A stretch of DNA of 64,000 nt from Vibrio sp. HB236076 (GTDB lineage: Bacteria > Pseudomonadota > Gammaproteobacteria > Enterobacterales > Vibrionaceae): the NCBI RefSeq assembly GCF_040957575.1, contig NZ_CP162602.1, forward strand, positions 186,001-250,000, written 5' to 3'. The position numbers were made by a program, and so were the translations under genes. The notes below the pieces were generated by a model. The model did not search any database. It was not told where the DNA came from and worked only from the letters and a program-made list of their open reading frames with translations. Positions within the stretch are counted from its first letter, which is position 1; every line of letters begins with the position of its first letter. This document shows positions 30,122-37,996 of the stretch, one piece after another.

Positions 30122-30760
30122 ATGTCTACTTTTGACCACTTTGAACCGCTGATTCGACAACACACTTTTCATACGATGGGCGCTGATTTAGCACACGATG
30201 CGGCTCATATCTCACGCGTGGTAAAAAGTGCAAAAACACTCGCCATTAAAGAATCGGCAAATTTGGATATCGTGATGCCTGCGGCCTACTTACACGATCT
30301 CTTTTCCTATGGCAAAGATCACCCGCTCAATCACCAAAGTTCTCTACTCTCCGCCGATAACGCGATTGCATTCCTCACCAGCATTGAGTATCCCAACGAA
30401 TTACTCAGCGCCATTCATCATGCCATTCATGCGCACAGTTACAGTGCCAACATCGCCCCCACCACCTTAGAGGCAAAAATCGTACAAGATGCTGACCGAC
30501 TTGACGCGCTTGGTGCGATTGGTATAGCTCGTACCATACAAGTCAGTAGCCATTTAAATCGGCCTCTATACCAACTCGATGATCCCTTTGCAAACCACAG
30601 AGCACTCGATGACTCGCAATTTTGTTTGGACCACTTCTACACCAAGCTACTCAATCTCGTTGCCTTATTTCACACCACAGGTGCCAAGCAAGAAGCGCAG
30701 CTGAGAACGGATTTTATGTCTGCTTATCTTCGCCAACTCGGCCACGAAATCGAGTCCTAG
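30122..30760 (+). CDS. HD-domain phosphohydrolase
   Basis: 212 residues. The metal-binding HD pattern is present: HDAAHISRVVKSAK gives the first His, AAYLHDLFSYGK the HD pair, HHAIHAHSY later His residues, and VQDADRLDALGAIG the last Asp. This matches the YedJ-like stand-alone HD proteins, suspected nucleotide phosphohydrolases. The frame opens at 30107, but GAGG lies seven bases before the ATG at 30122, which is the better start. The substrate is unknown. Confidence 0.83.
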   Translation: MSTFDHFEPLIRQHTFHTMGADLAHDAAHISRVVKSAKTLAIKESANLDIVMPAAYLHDLFSYGKDHPLNHQSSLLSADNAIAFLTSIEYPNELLSAIHHAIHAHSYSANIAPTTLEAKIVQDADRLDALGAIGIARTIQVSSHLNRPLYQLDDPFANHRALDDSQFCLDHFYTKLLNLVALFHTTGAKQEAQLRTDFMSAYLRQLGHEIES

Positions 30761-30914
30761 ACACCACGGGACTAGGAATAACTTTCATTCACTAATAAAC
30801 AGTAAAATTATGAAATTTTAGGTCAAATAAACAAAGAAAAGCAAACATTTTGATTGATCATTGAGATTTTATTGGTTTAAAATTTTGCGCCATTTTATTG
30901 TTATTAGCGAATTT

Positions 30915-31547
30915 ATGATCGATCTTGTCATCCTACCCGTTTACCTGACCGCCGTCGTGGCGCTATTGCTACTGCCAGGTCCTGATATGCTGCTTATCGC
31001 AAGCTCCAGTATGAGCTATGGTCGAAAAGTAGGGTTATTTGCCAGTCTTGGCAATGCCACATCCGGGGTATTACTGACCGTATTGGCCGCGCTTGGGGTA
31101 TCTTCACTTATTGCCATGAGCCCCTATGCCCTTAAAGCTTTGCATTTGGTGGGAGGCGCTTATTTGCTCAAACTCGGTTGGGATTGCCTCAAAGTCACCA
31201 ACTCGCCAGTCGATTCAACTCAGGGCCATGGCGCTTTATCGACAACATATTATCAACGCGCACTGATGAGCAACTTGCTCAACCCCAAAGCATTGTTATT
31301 TTTTATTATGTTTTTGCCCCAGTTTGTGTCTCTCGACATCAGCGCATCCTACACAGAACAAATGCTCGCCTTGGGATTACTTTTGAATGTGATGGGTTTA
31401 GTGTTTAATCTGCTTCTGGTGATGCTGGCAGGAACGGTAGGAAGAAAACTGATTGAAAATGAACGTTTTCGCATTTTTCAACACAAGTTTATGGGGGCTG
31501 TTTTTTTGCTTCTTGCTTTGTGGATGCTCAGCGGTTTTCAAGCATAA
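30915..31547 (+). CDS. LysE/RhtB-family amino acid exporter
   Basis: 210 residues, six predicted helices. The hallmark LLLPGPDMLLIASSSMSYGRKVG near the start and SNLLNPKALLFFIMFLPQFV in the middle identify the RhtB branch of LysE exporters, which expel amino acids or homoserine lactones. The frame can be extended to a TTG at 30861, but the family begins at the ATG at 30915. The substrate is not evident. The ribosome site is weak. Confidence 0.85.
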   Translation: MIDLVILPVYLTAVVALLLLPGPDMLLIASSSMSYGRKVGLFASLGNATSGVLLTVLAALGVSSLIAMSPYALKALHLVGGAYLLKLGWDCLKVTNSPVDSTQGHGALSTTYYQRALMSNLLNPKALLFFIMFLPQFVSLDISASYTEQMLALGLLLNVMGLVFNLLLVMLAGTVGRKLIENERFRIFQHKFMGAVFLLLALWMLSGFQA

Positions 31548-31662
31548 CGTCAACGACCTTCAACCCAATAAACAAGACTAACCTAGTTTAAAAGGTGACC
31601 TTAACTCAACGCATTGCCGTGCTATCGATAAACAAAGATTGAATCACTTGGGTATTGAAAGA

Positions 31663-31694
31663 TAAAAAATGCCAGCGAAACAAACGCTGGCATT
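31663..31694 (-). terminator. Rho-independent terminator of the ectABC-ask operon
   Basis: On the minus strand AATGCCAGCG and CGCTGGCATT form a ten-pair stem with a seven-base loop, followed by TTTTTT. It lies 33 bases past the aspartokinase stop. Confidence 0.88.
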
Positions 31695-31726
31695 GTCTTT
31701 AGTGAACGCTTTTACCGAATCAGCGA

Positions 31727-33145
31727 TTACGCTGCTTTGGCCGTTTCATCGTATACTTTATCGATAAATTCTTGGTGTAATGCACAGATTGCCGCGAGGT
31801 AATACTCATCTTCAACCACAAACTGTACGTTTACGTTTCGCATCGATGAATGGGCTGCAATCGGTGAAATATCTTGCTTCATCAGAGCCAACATCCCTTT
31901 GCTCAGCGCCGTATTGGTATTAATACAAGCACCAATGACGGAAATCAATGCCACCATCTTGCCGGTGATCGCTGAGTTGGGATAGCGTTTTTCAGCGCGG
32001 TACAGTACCTGGTTTAAGCTGTCACTTGAACCGCTTAGATAGTAAGTCATTGAGTTGGCGTTCATCTCTTTACCCACTAAGCTAACGTGGGCATCGGCGA
32101 TGATTTCCATCAACTCACAGCTGACCGTATCGATTTCACCGACCACGGATTGATCAAACAAATGCAACGCAAAGACTTTATCTTTACCCGCCACGATCTC
32201 AATTTTATCGTTATCAGGGTGGTGATCACCGGAGATCAATGTACCTGGGTGCTCGGGTTCAAAGGTGTTTTTAACTCGCAATTGAATACCTTGCTTTCTC
32301 AAACCAGAGGCCGCATTCGGGTGAATGGCTTCCATACCCAAGTTGGCTAACTGGTCTGCCACATCAAAGTTGGTCTTGCCCATAGGACGAACCTTATCCG
32401 GACCAACAATACGAGGGTCAGCAGTACTCAAGTGGTATTCTTTGTGGATGATGGCTTCATCCGCTTCTGTCAAACACGCAATACGGCTGAAGGTCATTTC
32501 ACTGTAGCCGCGGTCATACGTCTTCATCAGGCCTTCGTCACAATAGGCATAACCGGTGACGATTGGCAGAACCTTACTAGCATCAATATCGGCAAAGGCT
32601 CTTTTGATTACGGTATCGAGATTACCACTCTCTGGCTCATCCCAACCCGACAAATCGACAAATTGGGCATTAATATCAAGAGTTTTTAACTTCAGCACCG
32701 TGTTATGTGCGCTGTGCGCTTCACCTATTGAAGATAAAAACTCTCGAATTTGCGGCAAATAGTGGCGCATTGAAAACTGACCGTATTGACAAGTTTGCAT
32801 AATATTTTCAATACAATTGACCGCTTCTTGCACACGTTGGTGAACAAATTTATCAGCGATAGACCGGGTTGTTTCATCCTCGGCAAAGATGTCTTGGTTA
32901 ATACCTAGCATCTTGGTTTCCAACTCGCGCAACGCTTGTTGCCAACCTTCGTCTCGCTTTGCAACTAACTGGTAAACACCCGGTTTACCGCTTCGCTTAC
33001 ATTCGAGCAAGCCGTCTGTAATGCCGCTGTATGCCGACACGACAAACACGCGGTTATAAGTTTCGGGTTTAAGAAAAATATTATTGATCACAGCATCAAA
33101 CGCTGTCATTGATGTACCGCCGATCTTCTCTACGGTATAAGTCAT
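31727..33145 (-). CDS. ask: Ectoine-associated aspartokinase
   Basis: 472 residues. It has the aspartokinase start KIGGTSM, FVVSAYSGITDGLL, and STADPRIVGPDKVRPM near the nucleotide site, with ACT domains at the C-terminal end. It makes aspartyl phosphate, the first step toward aspartate semialdehyde and so toward ectoine. A dedicated Ask_Ect of this kind typically follows ectC and escapes lysine/threonine feedback. AAAGG lies ten bases before the ATG at 33145; the ATG eight codons earlier would put that site inside the gene. An 80-base gap with a strong hairpin separates it from ectC. Confidence 0.92.
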   Translation of the reverse strand: MTYTVEKIGGTSMTAFDAVINNIFLKPETYNRVFVVSAYSGITDGLLECKRSGKPGVYQLVAKRDEGWQQALRELETKMLGINQDIFAEDETTRSIADKFVHQRVQEAVNCIENIMQTCQYGQFSMRHYLPQIREFLSSIGEAHSAHNTVLKLKTLDINAQFVDLSGWDEPESGNLDTVIKRAFADIDASKVLPIVTGYAYCDEGLMKTYDRGYSEMTFSRIACLTEADEAIIHKEYHLSTADPRIVGPDKVRPMGKTNFDVADQLANLGMEAIHPNAASGLRKQGIQLRVKNTFEPEHPGTLISGDHHPDNDKIEIVAGKDKVFALHLFDQSVVGEIDTVSCELMEIIADAHVSLVGKEMNANSMTYYLSGSSDSLNQVLYRAEKRYPNSAITGKMVALISVIGACINTNTALSKGMLALMKQDISPIAAHSSMRNVNVQFVVEDEYYLAAICALHQEFIDKVYDETAKAA

Positions 33146-33184
33146 GATTTGGTTACCTTTAACAGTCAAAAAAGTGTTTGGTTA

Positions 33185-33215
33185 AAAGAGTAAAGAGACC
33201 ATCTCTTTACTCTTT
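33185..33215. terminator. Intercistronic 14-pair hairpin between ectC and ask
   Basis: AAAGAGTAAAGAGA and TCTCTTTACTCTTT pair perfectly around a three-base loop, with a moderately U-rich minus-strand tail (TCTTTT then AACC). It may act as a partial terminator or an RNA stabiliser that lowers ask output relative to ectABC. Confidence 0.6.
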
Positions 33216-33225
33216 GGAGATGAGA

Positions 33226-33612
33226 TTACTCAACGACGGGATAAACGCCGTTTTCATCGTGAACTTCTTGACCGGTCAAAGGCGGGTTAAACACACAAGC
33301 CATGTGCATCGGTGTCCCTTCGTTGGCACGCAGATAGTGGTCATCATTTTTATCCAGGATGTATAACACACCCGGTTTGATCTTGTAGGTCTCACCACCG
33401 ATAATTTCAATCTCACCTTCACCAGACATGCAGTACACCGACTCTAGGTGGTTCTGGTAGTGAATGTGGGTTTCTGTACCTGCATAAATTGTCGTAATGT
33501 GGAAAGAGAAACCCATTTGGTCTTCTTTCAATAACATGCGAACGCTTTCCCAGTTATCAGATACAACACGGCGTTCACTGTTTTGACATTCTTCTAAAGT
33601 TCTAACGATCAT
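33226..33612 (-). CDS. ectC: L-ectoine synthase
   Basis: 128 residues, a cupin-fold enzyme. Motifs are [16 protein letters not shown] at the start, [36 protein letters not shown] in the cupin core (about residues 34-69) and [13 protein letters not shown]. It closes N-gamma-acetyl-diaminobutyrate into ectoine by water loss, with a bound iron in studied homologues. Length and motifs are usual. It starts ten bases after ectB. Confidence 0.96.
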   Translation of the reverse strand: MIVRTLEECQNSERRVVSDNWESVRMLLKEDQMGFSFHITTIYAGTETHIHYQNHLESVYCMSGEGEIEIIGGETYKIKPGVLYILDKNDDHYLRANEGTPMHMACVFNPPLTGQEVHDENGVYPVVE

Positions 33613-33622
33613 AATCTATTCC

Positions 33623-34897
33623 TTAAGACGCTTTACGAGTTAATTGTTCCGAAATGCTTGCCACTGCTTGTGAAAAGATCTCTAAGCCTTGTTCTAGCTC
33701 AGTCTCTGTAATCACTAATGGGCAGAAAAATTTAACGATTTCGTCGTTTGGACCAGCGCTTTCAATCACCATACCGTTACTGAAACACTCTGCGATAAGT
33801 TGGTCAGCAATATCACCAGACTTACACTCGATCCCCTGCATCATGCCGCGGCCTTTCAATCGGTTGAACAGATTTGGATAGGCTTTGAGCAATGCATTTA
33901 GCTTTTGGGTCACTTGCTCTGAGCGAGCCGCGATGTGTTCTTCAAACTCACCGTTTGACCAATAGGTCTCAATCGCTTTTGTCGCCGTGACAAAGGCGTG
34001 GTTATTACCGCGGAACGTACCATTGTGCTCACCGGGTTTCCATTGGTCGAGCTCAGGGTTAAACAACACCACCGCAAGTGGGAGACCGTAGCCACCAATC
34101 GATTTTGACAAGGTCACAATATCTGGCTTGATACCCGACGGTTCAAAGCTAAAGAAGGTCCCCGTTCGGCCACAACCTGCTTGAATGTCATCGACAATCA
34201 ATAAGATATCGTGCTGTTTACAAATCTTGCTCAGGGTTTGTAACCACTCGTTTGAAGCTGCGTTTAAACCACCCTCACCTTGAACGGTTTCTAAAATAAC
34301 CGCAGCGGGTTTGTCAGAACCACTCAAACCACTTGAGTTGTCAGATAGCATTGCTTCAAACAACGCTAATCCATCAATATCAGCGTAATGCTCGTAAGGG
34401 ATACGCGTTACCCCACCCAGAGTGACGCCCGCACCGCCACGGTGATGCTTGTTACCCGTCGCCGCCAATGCGCCGTATGAACAGCCGTGGAAGCCATTAG
34501 TGAAAGCAACAACATTGGTTCTATCGGTTACTTTTCGAGCCAGTTTTAATGCTGCCTCAACCGCATTGGTACCGGTTGGGCCGGTGAACTGCACTTTGTA
34601 GTCAAGATCTCTTGGTTCAAAGATATGAGTACGAAGTGCGGTTAGAAAATCGCCTTTTGCTTGTGAGTGCAAATCTAGGCCGTGGGTGATCCCATCGCGC
34701 TCAATGTAATCAAGCAAAGCAAGTTTAAATACTGGGTTATTGTGGCCGTAGTTAAGCGACCCTGCACCCGCGAGAAAGTCGAGATAGCGCTCACCGTCTT
34801 TTGTTTCTAACCAGCAACCTTTAGCCGTGTCGAACACGACAGGAAAGTTGTTCGCATAAGATTGAACGTTTGATTCTTGCTGTTTGAAAATATTCAT
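33623..34897 (-). CDS. ectB: Diaminobutyrate-2-oxoglutarate aminotransferase
   Basis: 424 residues, class III PLP aminotransferase. Seen are the cofactor phosphate loop (FTGPTGTNAVEAALK), FTNGFHGCSYGALAATGN, the PLP Asp (LLIVDDIQAGCGRTG) and the Schiff-base Lys in TLSKSIGGYGLPLA. It converts aspartate semialdehyde and glutamate to 2,4-diaminobutyrate. It is the second step of the ectoine branch and lies between ectA and ectC, with 21 bases from ectA. Confidence 0.96.
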   Translation of the reverse strand: MNIFKQQESNVQSYANNFPVVFDTAKGCWLETKDGERYLDFLAGAGSLNYGHNNPVFKLALLDYIERDGITHGLDLHSQAKGDFLTALRTHIFEPRDLDYKVQFTGPTGTNAVEAALKLARKVTDRTNVVAFTNGFHGCSYGALAATGNKHHRGGAGVTLGGVTRIPYEHYADIDGLALFEAMLSDNSSGLSGSDKPAAVILETVQGEGGLNAASNEWLQTLSKICKQHDILLIVDDIQAGCGRTGTFFSFEPSGIKPDIVTLSKSIGGYGLPLAVVLFNPELDQWKPGEHNGTFRGNNHAFVTATKAIETYWSNGEFEEHIAARSEQVTQKLNALLKAYPNLFNRLKGRGMMQGIECKSGDIADQLIAECFSNGMVIESAGPNDEIVKFFCPLVITETELEQGLEIFSQAVASISEQLTRKAS

Positions 34898-34918
34898 GAC
34901 AGTACCTGTCTTCTCCTG

Positions 34919-35461
34919 TTAGTGAGATGGCTTAAGAGGGATTTGATACAAATACTCTGTATCGTGCAGCCCTTTGAAGTGTTTCTTTTGATCTAAAAAA
35001 GTCGTGACCTTACCTTGTTGACCGTGAAGTTTGTCCAGTTTCTCAAACAAACGCCAAGAGCCTTGGTTGTCTTTGGTTATGGTCGTTTCAACACGAGAAA
35101 TGTCGTGTAAATGCGCTTGGCCAAGCAGTTGTTTTAACATCTGAAATGCCAAACCCTGGCCCCGAAAGTCTGGATTGACAGCCACTTGCCAGACAAACAA
35201 TGTGCTCGGTGTTTCTGGTTTGCGATAGCCAGAAATAAACCCAGCCAACACGCCGTCTTTCTCCGCCATCAAACAAGTTTTGGTAAAATGACCCGTTTGC
35301 AAAAAGTTGCAGTAAGACGAGTTTTCGTCGAGTGGCGGACAATTGGCAATCAGCTTATGAATGGATTGCCCATCGACCAACTCGGGCTGTCGAAATGACC
35401 AAGATTGATCAACAGATAATTCGTGTTTGTTTATTTCTTCGGTTTCAAGTAAAGCAGTCAC
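34919..35461 (-). CDS. ectA: Diaminobutyrate acetyltransferase
   Basis: 180 residues, GNAT fold. Motifs are SWSFRQPELVDGQSIHKLI, CPPLDENSSYCNFLQ, and the acetyl-CoA loop VNPDFRGQGLAFQMLKQLL. It acetylates diaminobutyrate at the gamma position. The start is a GTG at 35461: AAAGGA stands eight bases before it, and the upstream in-frame codons to 35488 do not fit EctA. It heads the ectABC-ask operon, so its promoter lies between 35462 and about 35700. Confidence 0.94.
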   Translation of the reverse strand: MTALLETEEINKHELSVDQSWSFRQPELVDGQSIHKLIANCPPLDENSSYCNFLQTGHFTKTCLMAEKDGVLAGFISGYRKPETPSTLFVWQVAVNPDFRGQGLAFQMLKQLLGQAHLHDISRVETTITKDNQGSWRLFEKLDKLHGQQGKVTTFLDQKKHFKGLHDTEYLYQIPLKPSH

Positions 35462-35820
35462 GATTCTTTTCCTTTGACCTCTAATCAATTTGATTATTAG
35501 ATTAACACACAGAGATCGCTTTTCAAGGGGGTTGGTGGGGGTTTCAATGTCAATTTAATGTCAAAAAGCACTAATTAAGCGCATTGCACCAAAATATTAC
35601 ATCATTATTAGAGTTATATTAATTTGATGTATAATTAATAAAACCCTAAACAACTCGCTGTTCAAAACATGACCAACACGAAGAAAAATCGTGTTATTAC
35701 TTTACGGCTCATAGGGTAACTCACCATTTATTTGTGAAGTGGGTCTCATATAACAACAAAAATGACGAATTATAATGCGATCATTTTGCGAAATTGACTT
35801 TTTAGGCTTAGATTAAAATC
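35462..35820. promoter_or_regulatory. Upstream region of ectA, divergent from the Qrr-complementary RNA
   Basis: A very AT-rich stretch of about 360 bases. It must hold the osmotic promoter of ectA leftward and the promoter of the short RNA rightward. A CosR-like half site (TGTTTAGGGTTTTAT, minus strand 35652 to 35638) resembles the one before proV. TTGACT at 35794-35799 could be part of the rightward promoter, but the -10 spacing is poor, so activation by a regulator is likely. No coding frame is credible here. Confidence 0.45.
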
Positions 35821-35958
35821 AGAAGTGCTTAGCACAAGGAGGTGGCGGCATTGAACGTCATCCACTAACAACGTCAGTCAAGAATTACAAGGTTGTAAAA
35901 GATCAACGCACTAAATACGCCAAAAGCCGACGAATTTTTTCGTCGGCTTTTGTTTTTT
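35821..35958 (+). ncRNA. Candidate Qrr-sponge RNA (QrrX-like) or Qrr-targeted short mRNA
   Basis: A short transcription unit of about 130-140 bases is inferred between the ectA promoter region and a very strong terminator at 35922-35958. Bases 35863-35878 (CACTAACAACGTCAGT) are the exact reverse complement of the core of vibrio Qrr sRNAs as I remember it (ACUGACGUUGUUAGUG). This is the same segment by which Qrr pairs with luxR/hapR mRNA. V. cholerae has an RNA sponge, QrrX, that titrates Qrr1-4 and is switched on by a LysR regulator. The 5' end is a guess. A strong AAGGAGGT at 35836-35843 and a possible ATT-started frame leave open a small mRNA. A Qrr gene on the opposite strand was considered and rejected. 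Confidence 0.6.
35922..35958 (+). terminator. Strong Rho-independent terminator of the Qrr-complementary RNA
   Basis: AAAAGCCGACGA and TCGTCGGCTTTT pair over 12 positions with a T-rich loop and continue into G then TTTTTTT. It reads rightward. No annotated gene ends before it, which is what reveals the short transcript upstream. The form (GC stem plus a long U tail) is typical of Hfq-bound sRNAs. Confidence 0.9.
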
Positions 35959-35997
35959 TGAACGCTTAATTGGTCAAAGCTCGAGTAGGGAAAGTCA

Positions 35998-36354
35998 TTA
36001 ATCAGTGATCGGGCAAGAGTACTCAATAACCACTTCATTATTATCCACGTACACTTTTTTGACTTTTCCAGGTACTTTGACTCGGTTGGTCAATGATAAG
36101 CTGTTGGTGCTGTGTACTTGAATACCCTGTTCTGACAATGAGGGGATGACTCGATAGGGATCAACGTGTAAATGCTCACACAACTGTCGTATAAAACGGG
36201 TATTAAGTGGTTCATTACCGCGGATCAATCCAGAAAACTGGTTGTGGTTAATGCCGAGCTTTCTTGTCATTTCCATTTGGGTAAGGTGCATTTTTGCTTT
36301 CTGCGACATCCAAACATCATACAAAGCTGCACGGTCTTTCTCTGTATATTCCAT
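35998..36354 (-). CDS. XRE-like helix-turn-helix regulator
   Basis: 118 residues. The N-terminal half has a lambda-repressor-type helix-turn-helix (KMHLTQMEMTRKLGINHNQFSGLIRGNEPLNTRFIRQLCEHL, about residues 21-62). The C-terminal 45 residues form a small beta-rich tail. The ATG at 36354 follows GAG at seven bases. It sits between the Qrr-complementary RNA and a MarR gene. Target genes are unknown; it could be a cytoplasmic regulator of its neighbours. Confidence 0.75.
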   Translation of the reverse strand: MEYTEKDRAALYDVWMSQKAKMHLTQMEMTRKLGINHNQFSGLIRGNEPLNTRFIRQLCEHLHVDPYRVIPSLSEQGIQVHSTNSLSLTNRVKVPGKVKKVYVDNNEVVIEYSCPITD

Positions 36355-36427
36355 CGCGCTTCTCAAGTTTTATAAAAAGCCCATCATGACATATTCACTC
36401 CTGTTGCTTGTTAATGCGAAGTAAGAA

Positions 36428-36913
36428 TTATGACTCGTAAGGGTTAACAAGCGCTTTGAGTAAGTGGTTTAATTGTTGCTGTTCATCGACACTCATGTGT
36501 GCCATGAGGCGCTCTTGCTCTTTGACGTGTTGCTCTAATACCGATTCGATGCACGTTATTCCCTGCTCGGTCAATTTGACTTGTACACTGCGTCTATCTT
36601 GCTGACAGTGCACTCGTTCGATCCAACCTTTTTGCTCAAGTTTGTCTAAGCGGTTCGTCATGGCTCCTGAGGACAACATCATATTGGCCATCAACTCTGA
36701 CGGTGTTAACTGATAGGGTTGGCCGCTACGCCTTAAGGTTGCCAACATATCGAATTCACCGGGTTTTAATCCATACTGCTTGTGTACTTGATTAATCGCC
36801 GTTTCTAAATGTTTCACGCTGCGGATCAGCCGGCCCATCACCGCCATGGGCAAGGTATTGAGTTGGGGTTTTTCGGCACCCCATTGCGCGATGACTTGGT
36901 CAACAACGTCCAT
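36428..36913 (-). CDS. MarR-family regulator, divergent from the DMT transporter
   Basis: 161 residues. The winged helix reads LTPSELMANMMLSSGAMTNRLDKLEQKGWIERVHCQQDRRSVQVKLTEQG across about residues 68-118, with the wing in DRRSVQV. It is transcribed away from an EamA-family transporter, and the 98-base gap holds two near-identical 12-base palindromes. This is the classical arrangement of a MarR repressor controlling itself and an efflux gene. The inducing ligand is unknown. Confidence 0.88.
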   Translation of the reverse strand: MDVVDQVIAQWGAEKPQLNTLPMAVMGRLIRSVKHLETAINQVHKQYGLKPGEFDMLATLRRSGQPYQLTPSELMANMMLSSGAMTNRLDKLEQKGWIERVHCQQDRRSVQVKLTEQGITCIESVLEQHVKEQERLMAHMSVDEQQQLNHLLKALVNPYES

Positions 36914-36931
36914 TATTCTCTATCCAGTTAT

Positions 36932-37002
36932 CTTTATATAAAGAAACTTTACTTGTAAATATGAACGGTGTAAAGTACAGGCAAATTTAGCTTTACATAA
37001 AG
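36932..37002. promoter_or_regulatory. Paired palindromic operators between marR-like gene and transporter
   Basis: CTTTATATAAAG at 36932-36943 and CTTTACATAAAG at 36991-37002 differ at one base. Each lies close to one of the divergent starts. MarR dimers bind such short AT-rich palindromes, so these are probably the operators for the two promoters. Confidence 0.65.
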
Positions 37003-37011
37003 ATAATTAAC

Positions 37012-37890
37012 ATGAAACTAATTCTCGCTATGATCCCCGCTTTTTTGTGGGGCACGACTTACGCGGTGACTCAAGAAGCCCTCACGGACTGGCCCGCGTT
37101 GCTGCTCGGTGCTTTGAGAGCCTTACCGGCAGGCCTGCTCTTACTTGCATTAAAACCGTCTTTGCCAACCAAAGCGCAATGGCGACCGATTGTGATCATC
37201 GGTTGTATTAATATTGGGGTATTTTTTAGCTTGATCTTTTTGATGGCCCTGCGCTTACCTTCTGCGGTTGCCAGTGTGGGTATGGTTTCGGTACCGGTGT
37301 TCGCGATGATCATTTATTGGGTGACGTACCGGCAAAAACCCAGTGTGTTTAAACTGATTTGCGGTTTCGCTCTAGTCGCATTTGCATGGACCTTATTTAA
37401 TCCAAGCTCGATGACCCTTGACCCCATAGGTATGTTGGCCATGTTCGGGGCTATCTCATGCATTATCATCGGCAGTTTACTCACTCAAGCACTGGGCAAA
37501 TCTATGCACTGGTATGGCGTGGTGACTTGGCAGTTGATCGTAGGCGGGATTGGGCTGAGCCTTGCCGCTTTGGTTCAGTACTTTATCCAACCTCATGCCT
37601 TTGCAAGTATCACCCAAGTGTCGTTGACCAATGTCATCGGCCTAACGTGGATTATCGTCTTAAATACCGCACTCGCGTATGCTTTATATGTTTGGCTATT
37701 ACAAAGAATGAGCGTGGTCGATTTTACCTTTGCGGGTGTGGCCAACCCAATTGCCGGCGTTTTATTTGGCTGGTTATTACTCGGTGAAACTTTCCAGTTG
37801 AGCCAGTACGCCTTAATGGCGGCAATGGTGATTTTTTCTATGCTTCCTCAAGTGATGGTCAAAATACAGCAAATCAGAACTGCGCAGTAA
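37012..37890 (+). CDS. EamA/DMT-family transporter
   Basis: 292 residues with ten predicted helices in two EamA repeats; it starts KLILAMIPAFLWGTTYAVTQEAL and ends with the typical AGVANPIAGVLFGWLLLGETF block. DMT permeases move amino acids, purines or drugs, usually outward. The divergent MarR gene suggests efflux of a toxic or signalling compound. The exact substrate cannot be inferred. Confidence 0.85.
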   Translation: MKLILAMIPAFLWGTTYAVTQEALTDWPALLLGALRALPAGLLLLALKPSLPTKAQWRPIVIIGCINIGVFFSLIFLMALRLPSAVASVGMVSVPVFAMIIYWVTYRQKPSVFKLICGFALVAFAWTLFNPSSMTLDPIGMLAMFGAISCIIIGSLLTQALGKSMHWYGVVTWQLIVGGIGLSLAALVQYFIQPHAFASITQVSLTNVIGLTWIIVLNTALAYALYVWLLQRMSVVDFTFAGVANPIAGVLFGWLLLGETFQLSQYALMAAMVIFSMLPQVMVKIQQIRTAQ

Positions 37891-37996
37891 TAAACCCACC
37901 TCCAAACCGTCAGTACTTGGTCATTTCACCTATTGTGGGTAGCTGACCAAGTGTGAATTTGTTACCGTAACGCCATAATTTATTATCAACTTCATT

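Noticed and set aside
30861..30914. Longer start of the LysE exporter at a TTG
   Set aside because: The family begins just before the first hydrophobic helix at the ATG at 30915; the extra 18 residues are not typical.
35780..35920. A Qrr sRNA gene on the minus strand, because the Qrr core sequence reads on that strand
   Set aside because: There is no sigma-54 type promoter at the proper place, no leading GGGTCACC-type stem and no terminator with a U tail on that strand. The strong terminator and promoter-like sequence favour the plus strand, that is, the complement of Qrr.
35998..36354. The HTH protein as an antitoxin of a toxin-antitoxin pair
   Set aside because: No toxin-like partner gene lies on either side; the neighbours are the short RNA and a separate MarR gene.
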